NCBI RefSeq assembly: GCF_019968765.1
Contig: NZ_CP074149.1
Coordinates: 2,232,001-2,296,000 of the forward strand
Source: Enterobacter sp. JBIWA008
GTDB lineage: Bacteria > Pseudomonadota > Gammaproteobacteria > Enterobacterales > Enterobacteriaceae
Reading direction: 5' to 3'
Length of the DNA: 64,000 nt
Both the position numbers and the translations under genes were made by a program. Shown here one piece after another: positions 9,616-18,439 of this stretch. The notes beneath the pieces are model-generated. The model was given only the letters and a program-made list of their open reading frames with translations. It was not told where the DNA came from and did not search any database. The first letter of the stretch is position 1; each line of letters begins with the position of its first letter.

Positions 9616-10353
9616 TCACAGAGAGGAGCGAACCCGTCGAACCCGCGTCGAGACGGTGATAATTGAAACGATAGCGACCACGGCAAGCATCAACCCGAGC
9701 GCCAGCATGGCGTTAAACCCGATCCACCTGAACAGCAGCAGCCCCGCGATACCGCCCGTAATAAACGAGAAAAGGGTGGTTAAGTGGGTTTTCAGCTGAC
9801 TTTTTTGCGCCGCCGTATCTTTGGAGTAATCCCTGCGAAGCATTGCCACCATTACGGAGGCCAGGGAGATCCCCGCGTCCGTCAGCGTGCCGGTAATGTG
9901 CGTCGATCTCACCCGCCCGCCGGAAAGCTGCGTGGAGGTGGAATTATGAATTCCCATCAGAAAGCAGAGAAAAAGAATAATCGCGCTGTTGCTGGTAAGG
10001 GCATGAAAATACATCTCGTAGAAGGAGATGCCGGTCAGTAATATCCCCTCGATAAACAGAATCTGGCAAAAAATCAGCCTGACGTTATGAATAATGCCCC
10101 ATATCACGAGCGTGCGCGCAAGAATGGCGCCTGCGACAAAGGAGAGAATGATCGAGCCGAAAAAAATAATATCGCTCAGGTCGGTGGAAGAAACTTCGCT
10201 GGATAATTGTGAGGTGTTGCCGGTCATGTGTGAGGGGAAAAAACCAAATGCACCGAGGGCGATGGCATTCAGCAAACCTGCCGAGGTCGCCAGCCAGAGA
10301 GCAAGCCGGCGATCCTCCTTATGCGTTCGTTCTTTCTTGAGTCTAATCAGCAA
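9616..10353 (-). CDS. YoaK-like DUF1275 membrane protein
   Basis: A 245-residue membrane protein with about six hydrophobic segments, recognised as the YoaK/DUF1275 family by the N-terminal region SAGLLNAIALGAFGFFPSHMTGN and the MGIHNSTSTQLSGGRVRSTHITGT stretch. The function is unknown. The TTG at 10353 is preferred because GGAGGT stands 4 nt upstream; the longest frame, from another TTG at 10407, has no ribosome binding site. The CTG three bases further on is also possible. Confidence 0.75.
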   Translation of the reverse strand: MLIRLKKERTHKEDRRLALWLATSAGLLNAIALGAFGFFPSHMTGNTSQLSSEVSSTDLSDIIFFGSIILSFVAGAILARTLVIWGIIHNVRLIFCQILFIEGILLTGISFYEMYFHALTSNSAIILFLCFLMGIHNSTSTQLSGGRVRSTHITGTLTDAGISLASVMVAMLRRDYSKDTAAQKSQLKTHLTTLFSFITGGIAGLLLFRWIGFNAMLALGLMLAVVAIVSIITVSTRVRRVRSSL

Positions 10354-10508
10354 GAATACCTCCGGGTTGAGCTTTGCCTGAATAGTCAGGCTAGCAAAGC
10401 GGTGCAACAGGCTGTCCAGGATATAGCTTAATTATTATTCCCTCAGGCGAATTTCAGGGTTAAGTAATTAAATAAAATATCCTTGCTCAAGACAGGGGCG
10501 TGAAGACT

Positions 10509-11132
10509 TTACATCATGCCGTTATTTCCGTGACGCAAAAACGCCGGGCGCTGGTTAAGACGTTCAAACCAGGCCTCAATCGCGGGCACGTCGGGCTTAT
10601 CAAACGGCGTCATCTTCCAGCGATTCACCGACAGCCCAAGCACGATATCCGCAAGGGTAAAAGCCTCACCCGCCGCAAAGGCCCCGGTGCGCTGCAGCTG
10701 GTTTTCCAGAATGGTGATGCAGTGATTCCACTCTTTTATTCCCGCCGCAATGCGCTCAGGGTCGTTAAAGTCCGGGTTTTTACGCCCCAGCGCCGGGAAG
10801 ACATAGCGCCAGGCGTTATTGAATTCGGTCGCCTGCCAGTCCATCCAGCGCTCGACGTTGGCGCAGGCCTGCGGTGCGGCAGGCAGCAGATCGTGACGCC
10901 CGGCCTTGCGCGCCAGATAACGGCAGATGGCGTTGGACTCCCACAGCACGAAATCGCCATCAATGAGCACCGGCACCATGGCGTTGGGGTTCAGGGCACG
11001 AAACGCATCCGTTTCAGTAGAGGCAAAACCGCTGCCGTAATCTTCCTGTTGATACTCGAGGCCCGCTTCTTCGCAGGTCCAGAGCACTTTACGCACGTTT
11101 ATGGAGGTGGTTTTGCCGAGGATGTTAATCAT
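10509..11132 (-). CDS. glutathione S-transferase family protein
   Basis: A 207-residue cytosolic protein with a thioredoxin-like N-terminal domain (residues 1-80, including NAMVPVLIDGDFVLWESNAICRYLA, the cis-Pro and ES glutathione-binding motif) and an all-helical C-terminal domain (FTLADIVLGLSVNRW). Predicted to conjugate or reduce electrophiles with glutathione; the substrate is unknown. It lies 72 nt downstream of the MFS gene on the same strand, so the two may be co-transcribed. Confidence 0.82.
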   Translation of the reverse strand: MINILGKTTSINVRKVLWTCEEAGLEYQQEDYGSGFASTETDAFRALNPNAMVPVLIDGDFVLWESNAICRYLARKAGRHDLLPAAPQACANVERWMDWQATEFNNAWRYVFPALGRKNPDFNDPERIAAGIKEWNHCITILENQLQRTGAFAAGEAFTLADIVLGLSVNRWKMTPFDKPDVPAIEAWFERLNQRPAFLRHGNNGMM

Positions 11133-11204
11133 GTCGCCGCTTCTCTTCAGAGTGATGAATCGTTTAAAAACAATACACCAGCGGTGAAGAAAAGCGTCAA
11201 CTAA

Positions 11205-12407
11205 TCATCCGGCGAGAGATTTGTGAAGACGCGAAAGCAGAAGCGTCAACACCGCCGCGCCCAGGAGCAATATTCCGCTTAATAAAAACGTGCTCTGCCA
11301 GCCGAGATGGTCGAATACCAAGCCACCGGCAGTTGAACCGAGCGCAATGGCGAGCTGGATCACGGCGACCATTAACCCGCCACCGGCTTCAGCATCTTCC
11401 GGCAGCGTTCGCGCAATCCATGTCCACCATCCCGCGGGTGCTGCCGTCGCCAGCATCCCCCAGAAGCCTAACAGCAGGGCAACGATCCACACGCTGTGAC
11501 CGGTCAGTATCAACGCGCCTGCAATGACGGCCATCAGCAGGGGTATGGCGATTAACGTCAGATAAAACGCGGCGTTCAGGGTCAGAGCAACGAGCAGTGT
11601 ACCAACAAAACCCGCGACGCCGATGGTGAGTAAAATCAGCGACAAGCCGGAGGGGGTGACCTGCGTGACGGCTTCGAGAAACGGTCGCACATAGGTAAAC
11701 AGGGCAAACTGTCCCATAAAGAACAGGCCGCAGGCCAGCAGACCAATGAAAACCACTGGCTGGCGGAATAGCCGAAAGACGGATGCGCGTGACGCCGTAT
11801 TTTTATTGCCGTTCATATCGGGCAGGCTAAAACGTTGCCAGAGGAACGCCACTATCGCCACGGGAACCAGGCACAGGAAGGCGCCGCGCCAGCCAATGGT
11901 GGCGCCAAGATAACTTCCGAGCGGGGCGGCGACTACCGTCGCCAGCGCGTTTCCCCCGTTGAAAATCGCCAGCGCGCGAGATACCTGATGCTGCGGAACC
12001 AGGCGAATGGCCGTTGCGGCAGACATGGACCAGAACCCGCCTATAGCGATACCGATCAGCGCGCGGCCAGTCATGTAAAACAGATAGTTTGGGGCGAAAG
12101 CGATAATCATCCCCGAGAGCGCCATCAGGAGCGTCATGCCCAGCAGAAGGTGTTTGCGGTTCATATTCCCGGCAAGCCGGGAAAGGAAGAGGCTGGTCAG
12201 AACCGCCAGCGCGCCGGAAATCGCGATCCCCTGGCCAGCGAGCCCCTCCGTAACGCCCAAATCTCTGGCAAGAGGGGTAAGCAGGCTGACGGGCATAAAT
12301 TCCGAGGCAATCAGGACGAATACGCACAGGGTCATGGCAAAAATACCGCCCCAGTGCGCGCGTTCCTCATTCTGTAAGGTGGTAGAGTTCAGGGTGGACA
12401 TAGTCAT
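11205..12407 (-). CDS. MFS efflux transporter (DHA1 type)
   Basis: A 400-residue 12-helix transporter. Residues 20-60 (FAMTLCVFVLIASEFMPVSLLTPLARDLG) and the TGRALIGIAIGGFWSMSAATAIRLVP stretch resemble the NepI/AraJ/YdhP branch of drug and metabolite exporters. The substrate is unknown. It sits between the GST and hydrolase genes, all on the minus strand, with a divergent LysR gene beyond: a likely small detoxification cluster. Confidence 0.8.
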   Translation of the reverse strand: MTMSTLNSTTLQNEERAHWGGIFAMTLCVFVLIASEFMPVSLLTPLARDLGVTEGLAGQGIAISGALAVLTSLFLSRLAGNMNRKHLLLGMTLLMALSGMIIAFAPNYLFYMTGRALIGIAIGGFWSMSAATAIRLVPQHQVSRALAIFNGGNALATVVAAPLGSYLGATIGWRGAFLCLVPVAIVAFLWQRFSLPDMNGNKNTASRASVFRLFRQPVVFIGLLACGLFFMGQFALFTYVRPFLEAVTQVTPSGLSLILLTIGVAGFVGTLLVALTLNAAFYLTLIAIPLLMAVIAGALILTGHSVWIVALLLGFWGMLATAAPAGWWTWIARTLPEDAEAGGGLMVAVIQLAIALGSTAGGLVFDHLGWQSTFLLSGILLLGAAVLTLLLSRLHKSLAG

Positions 12408-12450
12408 CTTTCACGAAGCGCCGCCCGCCAAACGCGGACGGCGGAGAGGT

Positions 12451-13578
12451 TTATTTCAGGCTGGTTTTGAAGAACTGTTCAAACTGGCCGAACGGGATCT
12501 TCCCGGCAGCATTGTCGTAGAGATCGACATGGTTTGCGCCCGGAACAATCACCAGTTCCTTTCGCTTGCTGCCGACCGCCTTAAACGCATCTTCTGCAAA
12601 GTAGCGGGAGTGCGCCTTTTCACCGGTTACGATAAGCGTCGGGATAGTAATTTCCCCGGCATAGCTCAGCAGCGGCATATTCATAAATGACAGCGGCATT
12701 GTCGCGGTCCATGCGCCGGTGGAGTTGACGGAACGTGCGTGGAAGCCGCGCGGCATGCGGTAGTAGTCATAGAACTCCTTCAGTACCGGGTTCGGGTCTG
12801 CTGGCAGCGCCTCTGGCAGAATACGTTCAGCCGCCGTCACCTTGCCGTTCTCATCGACATAAATGTCATGGCCGCCGTGCGCGAAGGTACCGTTCTCAGC
12901 ATCTTTCCAGCGCTGTTCGTTCAGATACTGCAGAACGGCGCGGCGGTCAGACGTTGAATAGCGATCTTTCCCGTCGCCCACGCCGTGGCCCATCGCCCGG
13001 CTCATGTCGTACATCACGCTGGTGGCGACCGCCTTCACGCGGGTGTCCATGGAGGCCGCATTCAGCGCCATACCGCCCCAGCCGCAGATGCCGAGAATAC
13101 CGATGCGGTTACGATCCACCTCTTTCTGTAACCCCAGGAAATCCACCGCCGCGCTAAAGTCTTCGGTGTTGATATCCGGAGACGCGACGTTGCGCGGCTG
13201 GCCGCCGCTTTCGCCCGTATAGGACGGATCGAACGCCAGGGTCACAAACCCATTTTCCGCCAGGGTCTGCGCGTACAGGCCGCTGGACTGTTCTTTGACC
13301 GCGCCAAACGGCCCACTGACCGCAATCGCCGCCAGCTTGCGGTCGCCGCGATTATTGGGAAGATACAGATCGCCTACCAGGGTGATCCCGTACCGGTTCT
13401 GGAAGGACACCTTACGGTGATCGACTTTATTACTTTCGGCGAAGGTTTTATCCCATGTGCTCACCATCGAAACCGGTGCGTTTGGGTTGGTGGTTTCTGC
13501 ATAACTCATTGTCGTCACTCCACTTAATGATGCACAAAGCAGCATCGCAACGGACATTTTTTGGGTGAATGTTTTCAT
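12451..13578 (-). CDS. exported alpha/beta hydrolase, dienelactone-hydrolase-like
   Basis: A 375-residue protein with a signal peptide (basic MKTFTQK, hydrophobic MLLCASLSGV, cleavage near SYA-ET), so a periplasmic enzyme. The hydrolase fold shows a nucleophile elbow GILGICGWGGMA, where Cys replaces Ser as in dienelactone hydrolases, an acid region IPTLIVTGEKAHSRY and a histidine in VPGANHVDLYD. The substrate is unknown. It is 44 nt upstream of the MFS gene on the same strand and divergent from the LysR gene at 13692, its likely regulator. Confidence 0.78.
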   Translation of the reverse strand: MKTFTQKMSVAMLLCASLSGVTTMSYAETTNPNAPVSMVSTWDKTFAESNKVDHRKVSFQNRYGITLVGDLYLPNNRGDRKLAAIAVSGPFGAVKEQSSGLYAQTLAENGFVTLAFDPSYTGESGGQPRNVASPDINTEDFSAAVDFLGLQKEVDRNRIGILGICGWGGMALNAASMDTRVKAVATSVMYDMSRAMGHGVGDGKDRYSTSDRRAVLQYLNEQRWKDAENGTFAHGGHDIYVDENGKVTAAERILPEALPADPNPVLKEFYDYYRMPRGFHARSVNSTGAWTATMPLSFMNMPLLSYAGEITIPTLIVTGEKAHSRYFAEDAFKAVGSKRKELVIVPGANHVDLYDNAAGKIPFGQFEQFFKTSLK

Positions 13579-13691
13579 GAAAATGGACCCTGGGTTGTTG
13601 TGTTGCGGTCATTATAGTTAGCAGAAATAGTGCTGATTAGAGGCCGAAAACTGCTAGGATTCATATCATATTGTTATAAATCGGGGGCGTG

Positions 13692-14576
13692 ATGGCGAAG
13701 CGGGAAAACTATAATGAGCTGTACCTGTTCATGCAGGTGGTACGGGAGGGGAGCTTCACGGCGGCCGCGCTTCGGCTTGGTCTGGCGCAATCCGGGATCA
13801 GCCGCTCGGTTCGCGAGCTGGAAGAGCGGTTGGGTGTTCAGCTTCTGGTCCGCACCACGCGTAAGCTGTCGCTAACCCACGCGGGCGAACAGCTTTACCA
13901 GACCGCCGAGTCCGCGTTCGATACGCTCGATACGGGCCTGGCGACGCTGGCACACTATCGTCAGACGCCGTCCGGCACGGTGCGCATTAATGCCAGCCAG
14001 CACGCGATCGACAAATGTCTGCTGCCAAAGCTCGCCATTTTTAAACAGCGTTACCCGGATATCCGACTGGAACTGATAAATGAAAGCCGCTTCGTCGACA
14101 TTATCGCCGAGCGTTTCGACGCGGGTGTCAGACTGGGGCCGGAAGTGGGGCAGGGAATGATTGCGGTGCGTATCACGCCTGATATGGAAATGGCCGCAGT
14201 GGCTGCCCCGGAACACTTCAGACGCTACGGTTTTCCCCAGACGCCTGCGGATTTAGTGGCGCACCCCTGCATTGCCTACCAGTTTGTCGACGGTAGTGAC
14301 TATCAGTGGGAGCTGGTGCAGGACGGGAAAAAAATCACTCATCGGCCAGAGGGACAATGGGCGTTGTCTGACAGCTATATGGAAGCCGAAGCCGCCCGGC
14401 AGGGGCTGGGGCTGGCCTATGTCCCGGTGGAGCTGGTGGCTGACGATCTGGAGCGCGGAACGCTTATCCGGGTGTTGCAGCGCTATAGCCTGCGCATGGA
14501 CGGGCTGTACCTCTATTATCCGCACCGTAACGTGTCGCCTGCGCTTAGAGCGGTGATAGATACGCTTAAAATTTAG
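13692..14576 (+). CDS. LysR-family regulator next to the hydrolase gene
   Basis: A 294-residue LysR protein. The N-terminal HTH reads YLFMQVVREGSFTAAALRLGLAQSGISRSVRELEERLG, followed by RTTRKLSLTHAGE. The ATG at 13692 follows a G-rich ribosome binding site; a GTG three bases earlier is also possible. Divergent transcription from the exported hydrolase (113-nt gap) points to control of the hydrolase-MFS-GST genes. Confidence 0.83.
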   Translation: MAKRENYNELYLFMQVVREGSFTAAALRLGLAQSGISRSVRELEERLGVQLLVRTTRKLSLTHAGEQLYQTAESAFDTLDTGLATLAHYRQTPSGTVRINASQHAIDKCLLPKLAIFKQRYPDIRLELINESRFVDIIAERFDAGVRLGPEVGQGMIAVRITPDMEMAAVAAPEHFRRYGFPQTPADLVAHPCIAYQFVDGSDYQWELVQDGKKITHRPEGQWALSDSYMEAEAARQGLGLAYVPVELVADDLERGTLIRVLQRYSLRMDGLYLYYPHRNVSPALRAVIDTLKI

Positions 14577-14908
14577 GGCAGCGTTGTTATTCTGGAAGGC
14601 GCCTCGCAAACCGCAAATTAACCGTGCGAAATTCGGGGTTATGTCTTTTCTTCAACCGATCGGGGTCGTAAAGTGCCTGCGTTGCGGAATATCCGCAATC
14701 GGGCGTAGGAACCCGCATCCACCATATAGTGACATTTCGAATGTCGCGGCAGCGCCGATCCCGCTACAATTGCGGTGGCGCTGGCGGAGCAGCCGTTAGG
14801 CTGGCCGTTTTTCTATATGGGCGGTATTCCTACCTCTGTCAGCGCTACCCCCCGAGCGTAGGAACTCATTGGCTGGTTAAATGAATTGCATATAGAAGGA
14901 TGCCTTGT
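14577..14908 (+). ncRNA. P4-phage-like immunity/leader element (candidate)
   Basis: No confident protein gene lies in these 332 nt, but there is dense structure. The 10-mer GCGTAGGAAC occurs at 14703-14712 and again at 14856-14865, and between them TTCCTAC (14827-14833) is complementary to 7 nt of both copies. This order resembles phage P4, where the CI RNA carries a segment complementary to targets on both sides. Short hairpins (TTGCGGA/TCCGCAA, GACATT/AATGTC) add to this. The frame 14672-14884, with an ATG at 14741 giving 47 residues, resembles the small Ash/Icd-like frames found in P4-type immunity regions. The resemblance is from memory. Confidence 0.4.
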
Positions 14909-15364
14909 ATGGCTACTATTCCAACCCTGAATTATCTCCCGTCTGACGAAAGCGTCATTCTGCAACTTATCTCCCGGCCGCTTCCGGCTGATGCCGATCT
15001 GTTCGTCGTCGCCGACAACTGCGCCGCACTGGTGAGCGTGCTGGTCGAAATCGAGGATGCGAAGATGTTTACTGCGCTGTGCGAGCGTCTGCTGCACGCC
15101 CTGCGTAAGCTAAGAGAACTCTGCGATGTCGATCTTCCGCCTGACCTGATCGCGCAATTGATCATGGGTGAGAAAATGAACTCCTGCGTACCGGACTGCT
15201 GGCAGGATACCCTGACTCAGGTGGACTATGTGGTGGCGCTGACGCAAGCGGTTATGGGTGGAACGCTGCCCGCTCAGGTAGCGAAAGACCTGACGGGCCT
15301 GCTGCACGATATGGTGTGGCTGCTGGCTGAGTTTGTGAAGGAGCCGCGCATTACGGCGCATTAA
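14909..15364 (+). CDS. conserved small protein of P4-like immunity regions, function unknown
   Basis: A 151-residue acidic, helical, soluble protein without signal or membrane segment. It begins MATIPTLNYLPSDESVILQL and resembles small proteins that commonly follow Ash/Icd-like leaders in enterobacterial P4-type elements. The ATG at 14909 is chosen because AGAAGGA lies 8 nt upstream; the ATG at 14900 abuts that site. It directly follows the repeat/antisense element at 14577-14908 and ends at a terminator-like hairpin, so it looks like a self-contained unit left from a mobile element. Confidence 0.7.
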   Translation: MATIPTLNYLPSDESVILQLISRPLPADADLFVVADNCAALVSVLVEIEDAKMFTALCERLLHALRKLRELCDVDLPPDLIAQLIMGEKMNSCVPDCWQDTLTQVDYVVALTQAVMGGTLPAQVAKDLTGLLHDMVWLLAEFVKEPRITAH

Positions 15365-15378
15365 GGGCGCTGGCGTGG

Positions 15379-15398
15379 AGGGGCGGTAGCGCCCCTTT
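15379..15398 (+). terminator. intrinsic terminator after the 151-residue protein
   Basis: A 7-bp stem (AGGGGCG / CGCCCCT) with a GTAG loop followed by a short T-run, 15 nt after the stop codon. Confidence 0.6.
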
Positions 15399-15410
15399 GA
15401 AACCGTGTAA

Positions 15411-15821
15411 TTAACGTGATGAGTTCCCGGGATCCAGAAGCGACGTACCGTAGGAGTTGTCGATGGTACAAAGCCAGCGACCGTCGCTTTCCTGCCGAAA
15501 AACATAGGTTGCGCGGCGCGACATTTCCGTTATCCCACCCTGACCATCAGGAAAACGCAGAACGGTTTCCATAATAACAAGGGCATTGCCGCCACCTTCG
15601 ATTACCTGCATCTCCCCTTGTTCGACGAGCAGCTGATCCTGAAAATAATCAGAGATAGCAATAAACGCGCTGCGGATGTTTTCTTTGCCTTTAACCGTCA
15701 TGCCCGGCTTGACCACCAGAGCCGCATCTTCCGCGTAATACTCCATCAGGGCGTCATAGTTTTTGGTGGTGATGGCGTGGTCGCAGGATTCAATGATCTG
15801 GCGTAGCGGATGTGGGGTCAT
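15411..15821 (-). CDS. NTF2-like (SnoaL/DUF4440) protein
   Basis: A 136-residue protein of the nuclear transport factor 2-like cone fold: an N-terminal helix (PLRQIIESCDHAITTKNYDALMEYYAEDA) followed by beta strands ending in the GRWLCTIDNSYG motif of the YybH/SgcJ group. The catalytic or binding role is unknown. The ATG at 15821 is chosen for its GAGGA site 7 nt upstream; the open frame extends 54 codons further without such a signal. It lies at the GC-rich edge of the AT-rich defence module. Confidence 0.78.
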   Translation of the reverse strand: MTPHPLRQIIESCDHAITTKNYDALMEYYAEDAALVVKPGMTVKGKENIRSAFIAISDYFQDQLLVEQGEMQVIEGGGNALVIMETVLRFPDGQGGITEMSRRATYVFRQESDGRWLCTIDNSYGTSLLDPGNSSR

Positions 15822-16064
15822 GCGCGATTCCTCGTTAAGGGGTAAACACGTATTAACGTTACAGCCTGGCGTGTTTGTATAGCTACCAGGTTTTGTGGCG
15901 GGGGGCGTAGGGGGGAAGTTGAGGGGTAACGTTAGGTTTGCTAAGAGCGAAAAGCAGAACTTCGCGGTTAATCTCCCGGCCAAATAGTTGCATTACTCAC
16001 ATTACGGCGTGTTAATCAATGGAGAGCAGATCAATAAGAACAGAAATAAAAATTCCAAGCATTA

Positions 16065-16922
16065 CTACAAGTCTGACATTAGAGCCAAACACATAATCCG
16101 TTCCCAGTGATTCACAAAAGGCGAATTATTGATTATTGTTTGGAATATAAGGTCTTTAGCAGCATTTTTATCTACGGAGATTGGTAGTACTGAGTTATAT
16201 AGAGCTAAAAGCACAACTAACCTCGCACCAGCTTCTTTCGAGTATCTTAAAGATAAATCAAAATCGTTAAAATGTTTTTCCACTCTTTGTTTATGTGCAT
16301 TATCCCAATCAGCAGGTGGAGAAACAAAATATTCAATAACTCCAGGCTCATCATTTTTGCCAACCAAGTATCTAGCCGATATCCACTGTTCATCATAATA
16401 ACGGCTGTCGTCTAAATAGGGATGTATTATCTGTTCTGCTTCATTTCTTGCAAAAGCTTCCCCTTTACCATCCATATTACAATCTCGACAAGCTGGCACA
16501 AGATTAACAGGCAATATAGAAAACTGAGGATAGTGAGCTTTAGGCAAGTAATGATCTAAATTTCGAGGGCGCCCAATCCCACCACAGAATGGGCATTTTT
16601 CATTAGCAGCAGTCATCAGGGCATCATAAATAGCTCGAGCAGGCTTTTTCTTCCCAACAACATAATTTCCATAAAGCTTAACAAAGTCAGATTTCTTTAA
16701 CCGACCTACAACAATAGGGTCTTCCTCATCTTTGTTTTGCAGTGGTTGTATTGTATAAAGCTCACCAGTTAATGCCGATGCGTTGTATGAAGCTGCCAAT
16801 GTTTGCAAATCAGTTATTGCTTCATTCACTTTCAGCAACAAGCCCGGATTACCAGTTATGCCTTCGCGGCAGCTAGTCAGCATATCGGCATATGTATAAG
16901 CAGGTTGTTTAAGTTTCAACAT
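16065..16922 (-). CDS. HNH endonuclease, PtuB-like effector of a two-gene defence module
   Basis: A 285-residue protein with a central HNH nuclease of the zinc-ribbon type: CPFC at 110-113, LDHYLPK with the catalytic DH at 123-124, NLVPAC at 140-145 and CRDCN closing the second zinc pair. It fits the HNH partner (PtuB) of Septu and retron-associated PtuAB systems, which degrade DNA when triggered. The ATG at 16922 shares one base with the stop of the upstream ATPase gene (TGATG), so the two are translationally coupled. Base composition is clearly AT-rich against the flanking genes, a sign of transfer. The Septu assignment is inferred from the gene pair. Confidence 0.8.
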   Translation of the reverse strand: MLKLKQPAYTYADMLTSCREGITGNPGLLLKVNEAITDLQTLAASYNASALTGELYTIQPLQNKDEEDPIVVGRLKKSDFVKLYGNYVVGKKKPARAIYDALMTAANEKCPFCGGIGRPRNLDHYLPKAHYPQFSILPVNLVPACRDCNMDGKGEAFARNEAEQIIHPYLDDSRYYDEQWISARYLVGKNDEPGVIEYFVSPPADWDNAHKQRVEKHFNDFDLSLRYSKEAGARLVVLLALYNSVLPISVDKNAAKDLIFQTIINNSPFVNHWERIMCLALMSDL

Positions 16923-18439
16923 CACTTAATACTCCGATCTCTATGTGTGACAAGCGCTTTCAATAGAGCTCGGGCTTCAACACCAAGCTGGTTACGATAC
17001 TCATCGACTATATCCTCATATGTTCCACCTGACTTAACTGATTGGACTAATAAATCGTGAAAACCGGATTTAACTACTTCAAGACCAAATACCTCTCTTG
17101 TTAAGATTCCTACATTCTCACCAAATGTTTCAATGTCTGGCCTGCGAGATTCGGTAGACAATCTTGAACGATTGATTTTCCAAACACATCGTTTAGGAAC
17201 CTCTTGAAGTACCACAGGTGAGTGAGTTGCAATAATAGAAACACCATTTCTATCAAGTAGCAAATCAGACAGCGTACGAATAAAAGCAGACAGCAACGGT
17301 GGATGAAGATGGCTCTCTGGTTCATCAATTAGCACTAACGTTTTTTCTTCCACCGTTGCGACTAAACGTGTAAGTGTTAATAACACAACCGCATGACCGG
17401 AGCTCATTCTTTTTATACGTTTCCGTGCATTACTAACGAGCATCTCACCATTATATCCGGCTAGATTTTTCAGCTCCATGTTTGCAAAGTTTTCATCAGA
17501 CTCCAAAGTATCAATAGCCTGCAGCCATCTTTCACGCTTAGGAATCTGGCTAAAGCATAGCGTCAAAGCTTGTAGAAAGTCTTCATGAATATCATTTAGT
17601 CCTTTCAACGACTCTCCTTTTTTTTTCAAACCTATATAGAAGTAGCAAGTTCCCTTTGATGGATCAGGCTGTTCACTTGGTGGCTCGAATGGATCGAATG
17701 CGCTAAATGACACAGAGACTAAACTACTAAAGTAATCATTATCAATCGGATCATTACTCCACCCCTCCAGATCATAAAATTTTGCATTCGACGTACCTTT
17801 ACTGGTAACAGCTTCAATCATTCCGTTTAGAATTGTCGTTTTCCCCACACCATTACGACCTATGATCGCGTGAATATTGGTGCTTGGTTTTTCTCCTACT
17901 TTCACCTTAAATGATAATTCGATATCGGAAATTTTGTCTTGTGTAGGGCGAATGAACTTAAACTCAAAATTAGTCAGTGGATTCTTTCCCTCAAGCACTC
18001 GCGCAAACTGCCCTTTAATAACAGACAAACTAACATACCGAAGCAAAGACGTTTTAAAGACCTCCTCATCCTTAACAAGATCTATAAGTTCTGGCGCATA
18101 AGCTATATCTTTGAGCGCCTCAAGTAATGAAACTTTGACGGATTCTGTTAAATTCGAAATTTTCTGATAATAGTCGACATCCTGACCAACGGAAAAATAT
18201 CCTTCTGGGAGAATTCTAAACCTGCGCCCTAACGTGGAGTAAGTTGATTTTTCAGTAGTTTGTCCTTGAAAGCCAATCTTGACATTCCCAATATCATGCC
18301 GTTCACCTTTCTGATCAAACAGATACATGTAAAACATTGTAATGAACGAAAAGTCATTCCAACGATCCACATGCAGGTAAGCCGTACTAATGCCTACGGC
18401 AGGAATACGTTGCTCTCGGGGTACAATAATGATTTCCAT
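16922..18439 (-). CDS. ABC/SMC-type ATPase, PtuA-like sensor of a two-gene defence module
   Basis: A 505-residue ATPase. Walker A is GRNGVGKT at 194-201, a signature-like MSSGHA is at 345-350, Walker B with its glutamate is VLIDEPESHLHP at 369-380, and the switch ATHSP is at 404-408. This is the layout of single-chain SMC/ABC-like defence ATPases (PtuA, OLD, Gabija family fold). Residues 1-185 precede the P-loop and include a strand-rich part I cannot assign; PtuA proteins usually have the P-loop much closer to the N-terminus. It is first in an operon with the HNH gene. It likely senses infection and licenses the nuclease. Confidence 0.8.
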   Translation of the reverse strand: MEIIIVPREQRIPAVGISTAYLHVDRWNDFSFITMFYMYLFDQKGERHDIGNVKIGFQGQTTEKSTYSTLGRRFRILPEGYFSVGQDVDYYQKISNLTESVKVSLLEALKDIAYAPELIDLVKDEEVFKTSLLRYVSLSVIKGQFARVLEGKNPLTNFEFKFIRPTQDKISDIELSFKVKVGEKPSTNIHAIIGRNGVGKTTILNGMIEAVTSKGTSNAKFYDLEGWSNDPIDNDYFSSLVSVSFSAFDPFEPPSEQPDPSKGTCYFYIGLKKKGESLKGLNDIHEDFLQALTLCFSQIPKRERWLQAIDTLESDENFANMELKNLAGYNGEMLVSNARKRIKRMSSGHAVVLLTLTRLVATVEEKTLVLIDEPESHLHPPLLSAFIRTLSDLLLDRNGVSIIATHSPVVLQEVPKRCVWKINRSRLSTESRRPDIETFGENVGILTREVFGLEVVKSGFHDLLVQSVKSGGTYEDIVDEYRNQLGVEARALLKALVTHRDRSIK

